Assembly (NCBI GenBank): GCA_036245805.1
Contig: BTRK01000002.1
Location: forward strand, 40,406,661 to 40,470,660
Direction of reading: 5' to 3'
Origin: Pristionchus mayeri
Taxonomy: Eukaryota; Nematoda; Chromadorea; Rhabditida; Neodiplogasteridae
Length of the DNA stretch: 64,000 nt
Under the pieces are notes generated by a model. The model searched no databases. It was not told the origin of the DNA and saw only the letters and a list, made by a program, of their open reading frames with translations. Of this stretch, positions 35,922 to 47,509 are shown piece after piece; position 1 is the stretch's first letter; every line of letters begins with the position of its first letter. The position numbers were made by a program, and so were the translations under genes.

Positions 35922-36227
35922 GTGCAGCTCTTCGCCTCCAACACGGCGATCGCCTAGTTTCGATTCTGGTGCTTCATCTCAAGGTAAACGGAGAGATCCT
36001 CAAGTGCAAGGAGGTGCGATTTTATATTTTTTTGTTTCGTGTTGTAGTTGATTATTCGTAAATCTATTTTGCTAAACGATTAATGCTGCTTCTCTCAGAT
36101 CTTCGAGAAGAGCTAGGGATCCGTGAAGAACTACGGAATATGGCTCAAGTAGGATTCCCGCAATGGCCACCACAACATGTACCGTGAGTACCGTGATGTT
36201 TATGTCGCCGGAGACTTCTATCTATGA
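35922..36227 (+). pseudogene. rpl-20: Ribosomal protein eL20 (L18a) pseudogene, unit A
   Basis: eL20 is a universal cytosolic large-subunit protein. Exon 35922-36013 reads VQLFASNTAIA, stop, FRFWCFIS, then after a small out-of-frame deletion VNGEILKCKE. After an 85-base intron, exon 36099-36227 reads IFEKS, stop, GSVKNYGIWLK, stop, DSRNGHHNMYREYRDV. These match the eL20 segments FxxNxxxAKSRFWYFVS and VKNxGxWLxYDSRxGxHNMYREYRD. Three TAG stops and the frameshift make it non-functional. Retained introns show a DNA-level duplicate, not a retrocopy. The first coding exon present in unit B is deleted here, and the C-terminal half is absent next to a fold-back element. Confidence 0.9.
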
Positions 36228-36231
36228 GGCC

Positions 36232-37221
36232 GTTTGCCTAAGAATCGAGCAAATTCGGAGTGTTCTGGCACAGCTCATAAAATCTCGATTTTCTGTAACT
36301 CTGTATTTTGTGGTTAAGCCAGGTGCTGAATACGATGGGCACATCCATTTTTGTCCCCAGAGTTAGCGTTGGCTCCAGACGACATCACGTCGAAAACACA
36401 TTTGTTAGTATAACGATGCTCTCTAATGTGCTAAAATTACGTGGACATGGATTCCGGGGTAGAATTTGATGCTGATTACGCATATCCACTTCATTTTCAT
36501 GAATAATTAAAACAAATTTTAAAAACCCATCTTTTCTCAGAGGCAAAATTGACCTTAGCGAGTTACATGGTTAGAACCGGCGTGACGAGAGGATTCAGAA
36601 TCTCTATTTTCGTCCAATTTCATGCATCGAGTTTTATTATTGCCAAAATTTAGTGATTCCAAATGTGGGCAAACGTAGCAGCTTCGACCCTCCTCTCCCT
36701 TCCCTCGTCAGTTTACCCCCTGGCAGTTCTCTCTCCTATCTGCACTCTCTCGCTTCTCTCGAGGGAGGGAAGAGAAAGGAGGGGTGCTGCTTCTACGATC
36801 GCCCACATTAGGAATCACTACATTTTGGCAATAATAAAGCTCGATGCATGGAATTGGACGAAAATAGATTCTGAATCCTCTCGTCACGCCGGTTCTAACC
36901 ATGTAACTCGCTAAGGTCACTTTGGCCTCTGAGAAAAGATGGATTTTTTTTAAAATTTATATTTATTATTTATGAAAAATGAAATGGATATGCGTAATCA
37001 GCATCAAATTCTACCCCGGAAACCATGTCCACGTAATTTTAGCACATTAGAGAGCATCGTTATACTAGCAAATGTGTTTTCGACGTGACGTCGTCTGGAG
37101 CCTACGTCAACTCTGGGGACAAAATGGATGTGGCCATCGTTTTCAGCACCTGAAATAACCCCAAAATACAGAATTTCGGAGAAATGAACTGTGCCGGGTC
37201 TTGCTCGATTCTTAGGCAAAC
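36232..37221. mobile_element. Fold-back element (~990 bp), unit A
   Basis: GTTTGCCTAAGAATC at the left end pairs with GATTCTTAGGCAAAC at the right. The arms pair through most of the element, with the centre near 36740 in a pyrimidine/purine-rich hairpin (36690-36785). It sits where eL20 similarity ends and just beyond the last GPCR exon, so it may have removed the ends of both genes. The flanking GAGGCC/GGGTCC are not a clear target duplication. Confidence 0.75.
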
Positions 37222-37386
37222 GGGTCCTATATGCTTCATTTAATTTAGTAACCTAAAAATTTAGTAATGTGAACATAGTGTAAAGTTATCCAAAAGGGGG
37301 GAAGCCCTAGCTGGGTTGTTCTCGATGTTTTGCAAAACCTTATTTCCTTGAATTTAATTAATCAGTGTATAGTGATAGTTGATAAC

Positions 37387-40300
37387 CATTCAGCGGCGGG
37401 CCTGTGGCCACTGCTTCTGTATACAATCCTGGAACGGTAATTTGAACCTCATACATCATTAATACAGTCCCGCAGAAGGCATCGAGGCCAACGGGGAAGA
37501 GGAATAAGAGCGAAAACCGACTGGAGAAAATCACATTCCCAAGGTATTCTACGACCCCAATGTTGACGAGGGAAGCTGTTCTCCCCTCTATAATTTTGTT
37601 CGAATCAAACTCCCTTTTATTGTTTACTCCTTTCAAAGCACCCCTTTAGAAGATGTTTTCTAAGTATACATTTCATTATCTAATTACATCGATCGATAGC
37701 CTCCTTTTATCCCAACTTTAACGGAAAAAAGCCCCCTCTCTCTCCATTTCTTTAAATTAACCTCCCGAGAGAATTTTTAGAATTGAATATCACGCCTCTC
37801 ATGAGAGAATCTAGCTGTCCTTGGGAATGGAAAAATAAGTTCTAGCCGGTTGTGGCCATCCTGACGCATGTCTGAGCGATCCCTGAAATCTTATAGTGCA
37901 CAATTCATTGTGGAGCTCAGTACGTAGGGTTTCATTTCGGCATCACTCACTTAAAGAGCTGATAGCTCGAACACAGTGATAGATTGAACAAAATTAAGTG
38001 ACCGAACTCATTTTTCGAGCTCTATCAATCTATCAAAACCAATCTATAAAAAACTATCGAAAATCTATCAAAACCAATCTATCAAAAACTATCGAAAACC
38101 CACTTTCAATACTGTGCCACTTCAGGTCAATGAGTTTTAGAGAAATTGGCTTTGATAGGTCGATAGGGCTCGAAAAATGAGTTGGGGTCACTTAGAGGTC
38201 AATTTATATCACTGTTTTCGGGAAATGAGCTCTTGACATGAGTCCCTAGCAGGGGTGTGCAAAAAGTTTCCCGCACTCCTCATTTCCCGTGCTCTCTCAC
38301 CAGGCAGAGCGACGAGAGAGCATGGGAAATGAGGAGTGCGGGAAACTTTTTGCACACCCCTGGTCCCTAGCGAGCTCCAAATGAAATGTGCACTATAAGA
38401 TTTCAGGGGTCACTCAGGCATGCCTCATGATGGCCAAAAACGGTTAGAACTAATTTAACGATTTCCCCTCCATTACCACGAATCTAGTTCGATTCTATCG
38501 TGAATGCGTGATGTTGTACCAGTCGATTCAACTTTACAATTGTACAGACAATTTCAACTGCTTCGGTTTTACATGCTATCTCAGTTCAATTGTTATTCTC
38601 TTTTGTGCGTAGGATTTTGTACTGTTAGCATTGTCAATTTTAAAATATTCTAGTGTTCCCTTGATGTTTCTATTTTGGATATAAATGTAATATCTATATA
38701 CCATATTCTGAATGCAAAGAACGAATGGCTACAGTAATACAGGGCGGGGAGGGGAGAAGGATGAAAGTGGGCGGGGCCAAAACGCCAACCACTGGTTGAC
38801 CAGTAGCCAACCACTGGTTAACCAGTCCCTCAACCAGTAGGTGGGCAACTCGCCACCCACTGGTCAGGGCACTGGTTAACCAGTGGTTGGGAGAAACCAG
38901 AGTTACTTCCTTTTCCCTCTCTCCGATCGCACGCTCTCTCGCTCTTTCTCTAACCACCTCACTGAAAAGTTCACGAACTTTTCATCGAGCTCGTTGAACT
39001 TTTGGTTAGAGAAAGAGCGAGAGGGCGCGGTTTTCGAGAGAAACAGTTTTTACGCACCTCAGAAGTTCGCGAACTTTATGCGCAACTTTTCTCGCACATT
39101 TCTGACAGATTAAACAGGCAAAATATGAATTTTCGTAAATTAGTTTTTTTTTTAACTCCTCCCTCCTTTTATTATCACGCGTCTTCTGAGAGATTGCATG
39201 ACTCTCCGGCAGATTAAACAGGCCGATTGTCCAGTCTTTTGCTCATTTGATCAATATTTGAAAAATAGTCGTATGTAAACTAACCGTTTATGAATCTAAT
39301 CATGTCTCATAACTTACTTACTGCGCAATGTAGTACCTAAAAATTTCGAGCCGATTGCTTCGAGTTGTATAAATTATCATTATGACTTCCAAAATGACTG
39401 TTCCAAAAAAACCAAAAAACACGGTTTTTTGAGCCCAGTGACGTTCAATCACATTTTTGTGGAGAATGACCTCGAAAATCGTGTTCTACGGTTGAAAATA
39501 TATAGGAAACATCTTTCGTTGTAGTCATTTGGACACTTCAACTTTTTGACATCATCAAAGCCAACTGAAAATGAGTTTTGCAAAAATTTTTATTCATGTT
39601 TTTTCGCCATCCGTTGACCTGCTACGTTCTCTGGTGGAGGGTTTCTTAATGATAACTAACCTGAGCAATCTGAGTGAGCCAGAACTGTCGTTGCATCTGC
39701 ACCGTTTTAGCGCTGATTGCTGTCCCCAGAGAAGCAAGTAATTTACGAATCTGCATTTCATCTTGTTCGAGGGGTGGCGGCAAAACCTCGACGAACTAAA
39801 CCCCCCCCCCCCGCAATTGAACGCCATTCACTTGAAAGTCGACGTAAGAACACCATAGGTCAGATTCAATTCATTGGGTAACACATTTAAAAGTGTGACC
39901 AACGGAGCCGAATGTGACCTATGGAATTGTCTGGGCACTGTAGTTTCGATTGTGTGTTATACTTTGTTATTATTAATCAATACTTTCCACTAAATTTGCA
40001 ATTTCGGAACAGAGGATCTAAACAGGGTGTGACAGAGGGTTGCCTACTGGTTGCAATGAACCAACTCCCCTACACCGGAGCCAACGGCGCTCGGTTGCAG
40101 TCCCTCTCCTTTCGAATTCAGATACTTCTACTTACTCTAAAGGTGCAAATTGCCAGGAGGGCGTAACTGGTCAAGTAAGTAGGCAGGATATCGGACAGTA
40201 CGGCATCGTAGGCGCTGTACAGCTTCTGAAGAAAGAATCGAAAAGATTCGTTAATTAACATAGTGTAAAGGTAACATTAATATAATAAAGTAGTGTGGGT

Positions 40301-42406
40301 CTCAAATATTAATGCTTGTGCAATCTTTATCTCACATTGTCCATGAGCGGAAAGCCATAAACACGGTATTGACTGATGTTGGTGCCGTGGACCTTGTAGA
40401 CACTCTCTTCCATCTTCTCGAGAAGCTCGGCCGAAGGGATTAGATGGCACAGAAAGGCGAACTTTAAAGAGATTGTTCCATGTTATAATACCGTAATTAA
40501 GTTCACCATACTATTAGTGAATTCGATGCAAGAAAATAAGCCTGTTATTACAAAATGCTAATCAAAATACCAACATCGCTTGTACTATTAGGTTGTTGCA
40601 AAAGTCCTGTGGTTTTTTGTGTCAGTACTTTGAACGATCATAACTCGCGTGTCTCAAATCTCAATGGCTAACAAACGTGGTGTTGTTTAGGGATACGCTT
40701 GAACTTTGCTCACGCTTGAACTTTTCAATCAAACCGATCGTGCAACCAACGCAAGCAAATATGATTAACTCAATTGCAAAGAAAGCACAAAATTTAGATT
40801 TAACTTTATTTATCTAGATATTTGCAGGGAAAATTCATGAAACAACTTCATAATGTTGGGTGAGAAGTACCAATGATACTGTTTCAAAAAATAGGTTAGA
40901 CCTGCCATGTGAGTGGGTTTGAACCAAATTACATGATGACAAATATAAGAGCAGATCCAGGCTGCATATGAATTGTACCTGCTTTTCTGAAGGGGAGACC
41001 AAGCATACAGGCTCCGTCATGTGTGCGTTGTATGCATCCACGAAGAGGCTATATTCTCATTTAAAATATTCGGGCCAGCTTGTTCTCCCTTTCAGAAAAT
41101 TTGAATTTCTTATTTTTCAGAAATATGCAAAATCAACACAGAAATGCAACAATGTAGTACTTTCCCGAACAACACATTCCTCGAAAGGATGTAACTTCCA
41201 GCATCCATGAAAAAATATGTATAGGTTAAAGATGGGAGCTTCATATAACCACCAGGAATTGAGCGTTCATGCTTCAGAGGAAACAGAATATTGAGAAACG
41301 TCGCGTTTTCGATAGATGAATTTTAGTAAGCTTAACTGGATCCTGTTCTCGCCTCTCTGATTGCGCAATGCTGATAGGTTGCGCATATGAAAGAGTATGC
41401 AAGGCCTCATTAGTAGTCAATATCCCGAAGATAATCTAATCTATCAATCCAACCGGAAGATGGACGACAAAATATCAAAATTCCACTGGACTTTTGCAAC
41501 AACCTAATAAGTAGTACTCACGTATCCAAGAACAGCGAATGTGATAGGTGTAATATAAGCCAATGTCAATCTGGCGAAAGTTCCGAGTTTATACCTTTAA
41601 CAATATTGATGAAATTTTTTTTAAAAAAAAAAATATATATATATATATATTAAATGCATACTGGGAGAGTGTGAGGATTTGAATGATGGATGGAGCTGGT
41701 AGCATCTGCAGCGAATATGAATCGATTTCCACACTTTTCTTAGTTCCCTTAGTCACTATGTAATCCATAATCAAAATATTTCCAAAAACATAAAATCCAA
41801 CAATGCATAGCACAACCTTCCACATGTTAGTCAGCAAGACAAGTTGAGCAAATAGTATCGTATCAGCCATGTACGCTGGGAGATGCAGCAAGAGTGGACC
41901 ATAGCATACGGCAATGGCCATCCCATTCACAAACGGAATTGACTGAAATATCGGATATATTGCACGACATTAACCACATTTCGAGAGTAAAACTTCTAAA
42001 GAAATCAATTATATTCGGGAATAGTGTTCAATTTATATAAAGCGCAGGAAAAAGGTCAGATGATTTGGAAATATATTTTTCCTGACAACCTCTATTAGAG
42101 TTGCATTTTTAATCGTGTGGAAACATGATTGGTACACAAGTAACGGAACCTTACTGCGATGAAAATTTGGAATCTGCTAGCAGATGCTGAACTCTCGCTC
42201 ACCATTATGACGATCATGACGAGCAGCGAAGTGAGAAAGGAGCAGCAAGCGGAGACGATGCACGAGAAATAGTACAAGGGCGCTATGGTGCGAAACCTCG
42301 CTCGAGAAAGGTAGTAGAGAAGCAGAGCGTTGGCTGCCATACCAACCACTCCTGCAGTGGTTTGGTAAGCAGGAGCAGTCCACCCATAGTAGAGCAAAAG
42401 GTTGGA
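37387..42406 (-). CDS. Str-superfamily chemoreceptor GPCR, unit A
   Basis: Nematode seven-transmembrane receptors of this type sense odorants. Exons, in gene order on the minus strand: 42406-42203 (TM1-2, GVVGMAANALLLYYL), 41942-41662 (FVNGMAIAVCYGPLLLHLP onward), 41594-41522 (LTLAYITPITFAVLGY), 40461-40336 (LLEKMEESVYKVHGTNIS), 40225-40136, 39795-39661 (SLGTAISAKTVQMQRQFWL, the loop before TM6) and 37520-37387 (TM6, LFPVGLDAFCGTVL). Joins through 39661 all keep phase. A possible start exon is 42544-42481. The last exon has one extra base near 37501 compared with unit B, shifting the frame. No TM7 exon is seen; the fold-back element lies where it should be. A mariner-type element sits in the 40461/41522 intron. 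Family: Str superfamily likely, exact family not assigned. Confidence 0.7.
37838..38454. mobile_element. Fold-back element (~617 bp), unit A
   Basis: Outer arms pair around CCTGAAATCTTATAGTGCAC (37882) and GTGCACTATAAGATTTCAGG (38387). The inner hairpin at 38250-38365 has nearly perfect 50-base arms (GTGTGCAAAAAGTTTCCCGC). It includes a direct repeat at 38030-38099. No coding sequence. Lies inside the large GPCR intron between 37520 and 39661. Confidence 0.75.
38030..38099. repeat. 35-bp tandem repeat, two copies
   Basis: CTATCAAAACCAATCTATMA followed by AAAACTATCGAAAA occurs twice in a row. It is present in unit B at 57645-57714. Confidence 0.8.
38784..39231 (+). repeat. Palindromic motif array and hairpin (repeat X), unit A
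   Basis: 38784-38890 is packed with near-palindromes of the form CCACTGGTTGACCAGT. It is followed by a hairpin at 38940-39030 (CTCTTTCTCTAACCA paired with TGGTTAGAGAAAGAG) around TTCACGAACTTTTCA and CGAGCTCG, then a T-rich stretch. The same assembly is inverted at 53967-54420, and its start is seen at 58410-58430 before the N gap. Confidence 0.75.
40588..41507. mobile_element. Mariner-type non-autonomous element (920 bp)
   Basis: Ends are TTAGGTTGTTGCAAAAGTCC and its complement, with TA at 40586-40587 and 41508-41509. TTAGGTTG-type ends with a TA duplication are typical of mariner. Autonomous members are about 1.3 kb; this one has no long frame and no DDD-type motif was recognised, so it is a deletion or decay product. 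It is inserted in an intron of the GPCR gene, 14 bases beyond an exon edge. Confidence 0.85.
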
Positions 42407-42658
42407 CTATTTATACTAGAACACCCCAACATATACGCCACTAAAATCAAACGCTTACGCAGAAGGCGAATATTTCGTACCTTCCAGTGGAATTATGACT
42501 AATGCAGCGGTGACCCACGGACTGCACATCGAGGATTTGAACATTACTGCAACAATACGAGATCAAGCTACTTGACCGCTAATTATTTGGTTTGTGTAAA
42601 AGTTTCTAACTGTTCTAAAAAAAGTATTCCCAAGCCCTCATAGACGGTGGAAAAAATA

Positions 42659-43418
42659 TTAGTCGATTCGCAAAATAAGATGAAGGGGGGAGAATAAAAT
42701 GTCCAAACATGAAAACAGACAGAAAATTTTTTTCGAAGAATCTATGATTCGCAACTCGTATACTGTGGACTGTGAGCATAACATGGTAGGAGAAAGACGA
42801 GCAAATAATGATGTGAATGAGCTAGCAGAACATGTGCGCCGTAAATAGTTGCAAATAAATGATATATTTTGAAATTCTGGGGGAAAGGCCTGTGTACGAC
42901 TGTAATATCTAGGCCGAAAATGGCGGATGTTTGAACAGCCAGTATAACCGTATGACGACCGTAATTGCGGCGCGGGAAAAGCGAATGGGAGAAAATTCAG
43001 AAATCGGACTATCAGCAACCAAGCATGGGAGAATATGCGGTGTCGTTGGGATAATATGATGATAGTCAGTGTTCCCTTCAGTGTGCAGTCATGCAGGGAA
43101 ATAACAACGAAATCCTTCATAGGAGCCCGATTCTCTAATACTCGAACAATTTCACGAAGGGTCTGGTACAGCGTTTTTACGATAACTTGAAAAAAAGTGT
43201 TCTCGAGGGAGCAGAACAAACTTCAACTTCAGTGACCGAGTTACCGCTAACTTCAGTGAAGTTGAGTTGACCGAGTCAAATTTCAGAAAAGAAAATCTAA
43301 GAAATATCAAGGAAAGTGATCGATTGGGAAAAAACGAGAAGAAATGGCGATAATTGTTCCATCCCGGAGGTTCTTTTGTTCGGGATACGTCATGTCCAAC
43401 TCATCCGTCTTTTCATAA
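42659..43418. other. Region upstream of GPCR, no gene established
   Basis: A 186-codon minus-strand frame (42659-43219) is the longest in the unit, but in unit B a single inserted base breaks it into pieces and no domain is recognised, so I treat it as chance. 43225-43275 has a short direct repeat around ACTTCAGTGA. Confidence 0.45.
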
Positions 43419-44603
43419 CACCTTGTTTTCTACGAATATGACACGCGAGGTGGTTTGTTAGCCTAATTGGAACCGAGATCTTTGGAATCTTAATTCTAAG
43501 CAGAATTCTCTTACCGCACAGGCGCTGCTTTTGATTCGGTTCGTACGTCAATCGGCAAACTCGAGAGATTCGTCACGAGCATCGCATCCGAAAGTACCGA
43601 AAATCTCGCAATTCGCGTCAATTTGTTAATTTTTCAGGGGGGCGGTTCGAACAAACAAGTGCACGTAAAGCCAATGCAAAATCCCTCTCCGTTCTGCACA
43701 TGATGTGTTTCCAGAATGTTGCCGATGTTTCATACTAAATAATGTTTCATACTTGTTCATACTCATACTTGTTCATGTTTGATACTGTTTCGTAAATATT
43801 TCATACTTGCATTGCAGCGTATCCAATTAATCTTCTAAAAATCACCAATAATTACCCACACATTTCGGTTTAATGCAATTTTTGATGTAGTCAAGCAATC
43901 CAATTTACATATAATCCCATCAACTAAATGAATAACACGGACATGTGTTGTTTGGTGTGGGAATATTGTCGGCGTCTCCAGCTGTGATATACAGTATTCC
44001 AATTTATATTCAATTTTCTCATGATCACTTGTACAATTCCACTCGTTTTCTTTAAGGTAATGATATCGACGGGGGAGAGGGGGGGTGACAATAGCCCAAC
44101 CGACAAAAGCCTATCGGATCACCATTCGCTGGGTATTTGAGCTAGCATCTGTAGAGTTGTACCATTGCTACTAGTTTTTCGCCGTTCACCTGTTGTTGCT
44201 TGTTCGATAAACTGTGCCCCCATTCGGCAGAACTTATCTCGTATTCGTCTATTTCTGCACACACACTACGAGACTGCAAGAACAGTCTCGCACAGTGATT
44301 TCATCTTTAAATTTTTATTCAACATGCAAGTTGGCATCCACATTTAATCATTGATCACTAGACTAGTCTCAGACCAGAATCAGTCGCACCTGTCATAGCA
44401 CGGAACATGCAATTTCCCATTCCTCCTACGATTCGGGAGATATGTGCCAATTTCAACGCGAAATGTCTTTCATGGCTATTGAAATTTGTCCAATCGATCT
44501 GCATTTGACAGTGCAGATCTGCACAATATTCAACAAGTAGTGAAGCTATTTAGGTTTAAAAAGTACTTTAGATAAAAAGAGTGATGGAAATGAATATAAA
44601 TAT

Positions 44604-45156
44604 TTATGTATGTGCTCGATACATGATATGGATACCGTGCATCATTAGACTGACCACGCTAAATTTGTGGATTCCGTAATCTGGAATTTAAAGCGTCAAG
44701 CGTAAGGCAGAAAGAAGGTCCAAGAAAATAATGAGCATGACCACAGAGTGCGCAGCAATTACAATAACGACAATTGTTCCACAATTCAATGCATCGTTCT
44801 CAACTGGAGGAGCGGTGATGCACAAGCCATTTGTAATGGTAGTTTTCGGTAAGTTTTTGTAGAGCACTCCCTCGACCGGAAGATCGGCGAGAAAGTCCAT
44901 AGAATGAACTGCCCGTGCTATCATCTCTCGAACTTTATTTGGTGGCCACAACTGGATTATTCTGTAGGACTATGCTAAGTTATTACAAATCTTCGTATCA
45001 ATGAGCTTTTCAAATCATCGAAATTGATCGAGTTGGATGTTTAAGTGCGACAGCGAACATATTCGCAATTGCTAAGCGGTAGGCTCGATTTCGACTGAGG
45101 ACGTCAATTGAGTTGACGAGGGAAGAGCAAGATAATATTAGAAAACCTACAACCAT
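44604..45156 (-). pseudogene. Chemoreceptor-like gene fragment, A-right
   Basis: Minus-strand copy with an uninterrupted 87-codon frame (44688-44951) because the 83-base stretch found in the left arms is absent. Otherwise as for A-left. Confidence 0.4.
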
Positions 45157-45241
45157 TTCGGCTGAAATATAGGCTGAATAATTCAGTTTCCGTCTAGGTT
45201 ATTTCAGTTTCAGCTTCGCACTTTTAAAAGCGTGTTCGCGC

Positions 45242-46032
45242 ATTCAAATGATCGTTTAAAATGTCGATAGAAAGTCGTTCTTTTTTCGAAAGATATCGGC
45301 CAACATGCTCTACAAATTGATGTTGACCTCATCATTCCTGTTCCTCATCCTGGTTCGGGGTGGTCGGGCGCACCCCAAGTGGCGTAACTTTGGAAATCGG
45401 AAAAAGATATTGGGTTATCATGCTTAAGTTGTAGTCCATGCATGTGGCGAAATATCCTATTTTCACGAGCCCTGTTCCTTTGATCTCTTTCAAGGGTGCA
45501 TTTACATTATATGGAACCTATTTAGTGCATTTGGGCCCATCCAGCGAGACAACGGGGGCCAAAATATTGATTTTCAAATTTTCGACCCGACGATCATTTT
45601 AGTTTAATGAAAGTGTTATAACATGGGAGATTCAACACGTAATGTTGTTTTGGACGTTTTTTGTGGTTTTTAGCCTGAATCAGGGCAATTGAAGATACGG
45701 TAGTACTCCTGTCCGGAACTCATTTTGAGTTGCCCACACAAAAGTGCCAGTTTTTTTGTTGTTTATACTCCGATTTTCCTAATTTTTGGAGGGAAGTAAC
45801 CCACATGCATGGACTACAACTTAAGCATGATAACCCAATATCTTTTTTTCCGATTTCCAAAGTTACTTCACTTTGGGTGCGCCCGACCACCCCGAACCAT
45901 TATGAGGAACAGGAATGATGAGGTCAACATCAATTTGCAGAGCATGTTGGCCGATATCTTTCGAAAAAAGATCGACTTTCTATCGACATTTCTATCTGAA
46001 TTTCGACGATGACGATCGATATCAAAATTCTG
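45242..46032. mobile_element. Fold-back element remnant, A-right
   Basis: Keeps the CAGAATTTTGATATCGATCG end at 46013-46032 but has lost the other end through a deletion joining GCGC-type microhomology (TTCGCGCATTC at 45236-45246). It keeps about 125 bases missing from A-left. Confidence 0.65.
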
Positions 46033-46161
46033 ACGACGCAGTTTGAAAGAGCGTCATTTGAAGTACTTGTAGCCAAATCTTCATCAAGATTGGTCAAACT
46101 TGAATCCTAGCGGCGTGATCGATTCGATTCTCTCGCGATAAGCCTCATAATATAATAAGTA

Positions 46162-46886
46162 CAATATTCATTATAAACATATGTCAGTATACTACAATTA
46201 ACTTATTGGAAGTAGGCTTCAAACTAATCGTTGGCCTAGTAGAATAGAGGCAAAAATAAATACACATTTTTTTCGCTGCGCCGTTGACAATTTTCGGAGT
46301 AAAGGTTTTATTTTAAACGTTTTCCAATGCAGTTGTCATTAAGTATATGAGTATAATATAGAGCAACTCTTCCCCTAAATAATCAACTTGGCTAATACTG
46401 TTTAGGATCTCTGACAACAGAGAAATATGTCTTTGATTAAGAGAACTCACATAGATCTTCAAAAATAGCATTTTGTGATTTTTCATTGAAATTGTAGGCA
46501 TCGCTCTATAACTTTGCATGAGTTGCAATGGAATTTTTTTGAAATATTTCTGACAAAGTCCCATGTCTGATCATGCACTTTAACACACATTTGGACATGT
46601 AAGTAGTTCAGCTTCTTAGGAAAAAAATGATGATCCCTGTATTTAGTTCCTCGTTGAAAGAGCTGATAAAATTACACGATGGTTTAAGTACCAAAAATCA
46701 CCTAAATCGTAAATAAAAGGTTCCATAAGCTATAACTCTGGAAATAATTGCATTCAGTAGCTCATATTTATGGACTAACTATTTATGTAGCTTAGATATA
46801 CATTATCAAAATTTGAAGCAATTGCGCCTGTGGAGCATGAAGATATTTAACAAGTAAAAGTGGTACAATATTTATCAGCCACCCTG
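46162..46886 (-). mobile_element. TIR element (TA target), one end deleted, A-right
   Basis: Retains the CAGCCACCCTG end at 46876-46886 followed by TA, but the opposite inverted repeat is lost through a deletion with GTA at the junction (46160). Confidence 0.7.
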
Positions 46887-46956
46887 TAATAATAATAATA
46901 ATATCTATACCTGGGGGTATGACAGATGCGCAACGACAAAAGCGCAACTCGAAATA

Positions 46957-47442
46957 CAGTACCGTCGGAAAGTCAGTGGACACTTTTTGAATCTTTTATA
47001 ACTTTTTGCCCAGGAAAGGATCACCTTCGCAGGATCGCCTGTACTAATGATTGCAATTATTTTGATGCCTTGAACCAGTCTCTAGCTTGGCTAGGAGCCG
47101 ATATCTGAATTTTTGAGCTCTATTTTGCAGCTCGGCTGCAACCAATGTGCGACCGAGCAGCACTTTCAAAAATTTATTCTGGTTAGGCCTCGGTCACTTC
47201 TCCAATCTCAAAAAGTTTGACGAGAAGGGAAAAATGTATGTAAGAATAATGCCATTTTGAAAGAGGGTATTTTGATTACGCCATCACTACGCAATAACTA
47301 TGGAATTTCGTAATATCCCAATATCATGATCATAATCTCCAATACATTTGGTACAATATGCCATACTATTAGATTGATGCCTTTCCTGGGCAAAAGGTTA
47401 TAAAAGATTTAAAAAGTGTCCACTGACTTTCCGACGGTACTG
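46957..47442. mobile_element. Tc1/mariner-type MITE (486 bp) at a palindrome axis
   Basis: CAGTACCGTCGGAAAGTCAG at the left end and its complement at the right end, with TA at 46955-46956 and 47443-47444. Terminal inverted repeats run for about 80 bases (to the CCCAGGAAAGG region); the middle (about 47040-47380) is not self-complementary. CAGT ends with TA duplication fit the Tc1 group. No transposase frame. The sequences outside both TA copies mirror each other for kilobases. Confidence 0.85.
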
Positions 47443-47509
47443 TATTTCGAGTTGCGCTTTTGTCGTTGCGCATCTGTCATACCCCCAGGTATAGATATTA
47501 TTATTATTA

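Larger units (their letters stand above)
30330..46863 (+). repeat. Tandem unit A (~16.5 kb)
   Basis: Directly repeated as unit B. Order: left arm 30330-34121, core 34122-43418, right arm 43419-46956 in inverted orientation to the left. It starts abruptly inside a TIR element at ATAGTTAGTCC, lacking the first 104 bases present in B. The offset to B is 17.3-17.4 kb in the left arm, 19.6 kb after a 2.2-kb difference in the core, and 17.135-17.137 kb in the right part. Confidence 0.9.
43419..46956 (-). repeat. Right inverted arm of unit A
   Basis: Reverse complement of the left arm with private deletions: about 130 bases near 45242, the TIR end near 46161, and 83 bases in the receptor fragment. 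All are shared with the right arm of unit B, to which it matches with no length difference over more than 3.4 kb. Confidence 0.9.

Noticed and set aside
38784..38890. CRISPR-like array
   Set aside because: Motifs are irregularly spaced near-palindromes without spacers, in a eukaryotic context and with no cas genes.
42659..43219. 186-codon minus-strand frame
   Set aside because: Unit B has an inserted base that breaks it, no splice context or domain is recognised, and the composition is not gene-like.
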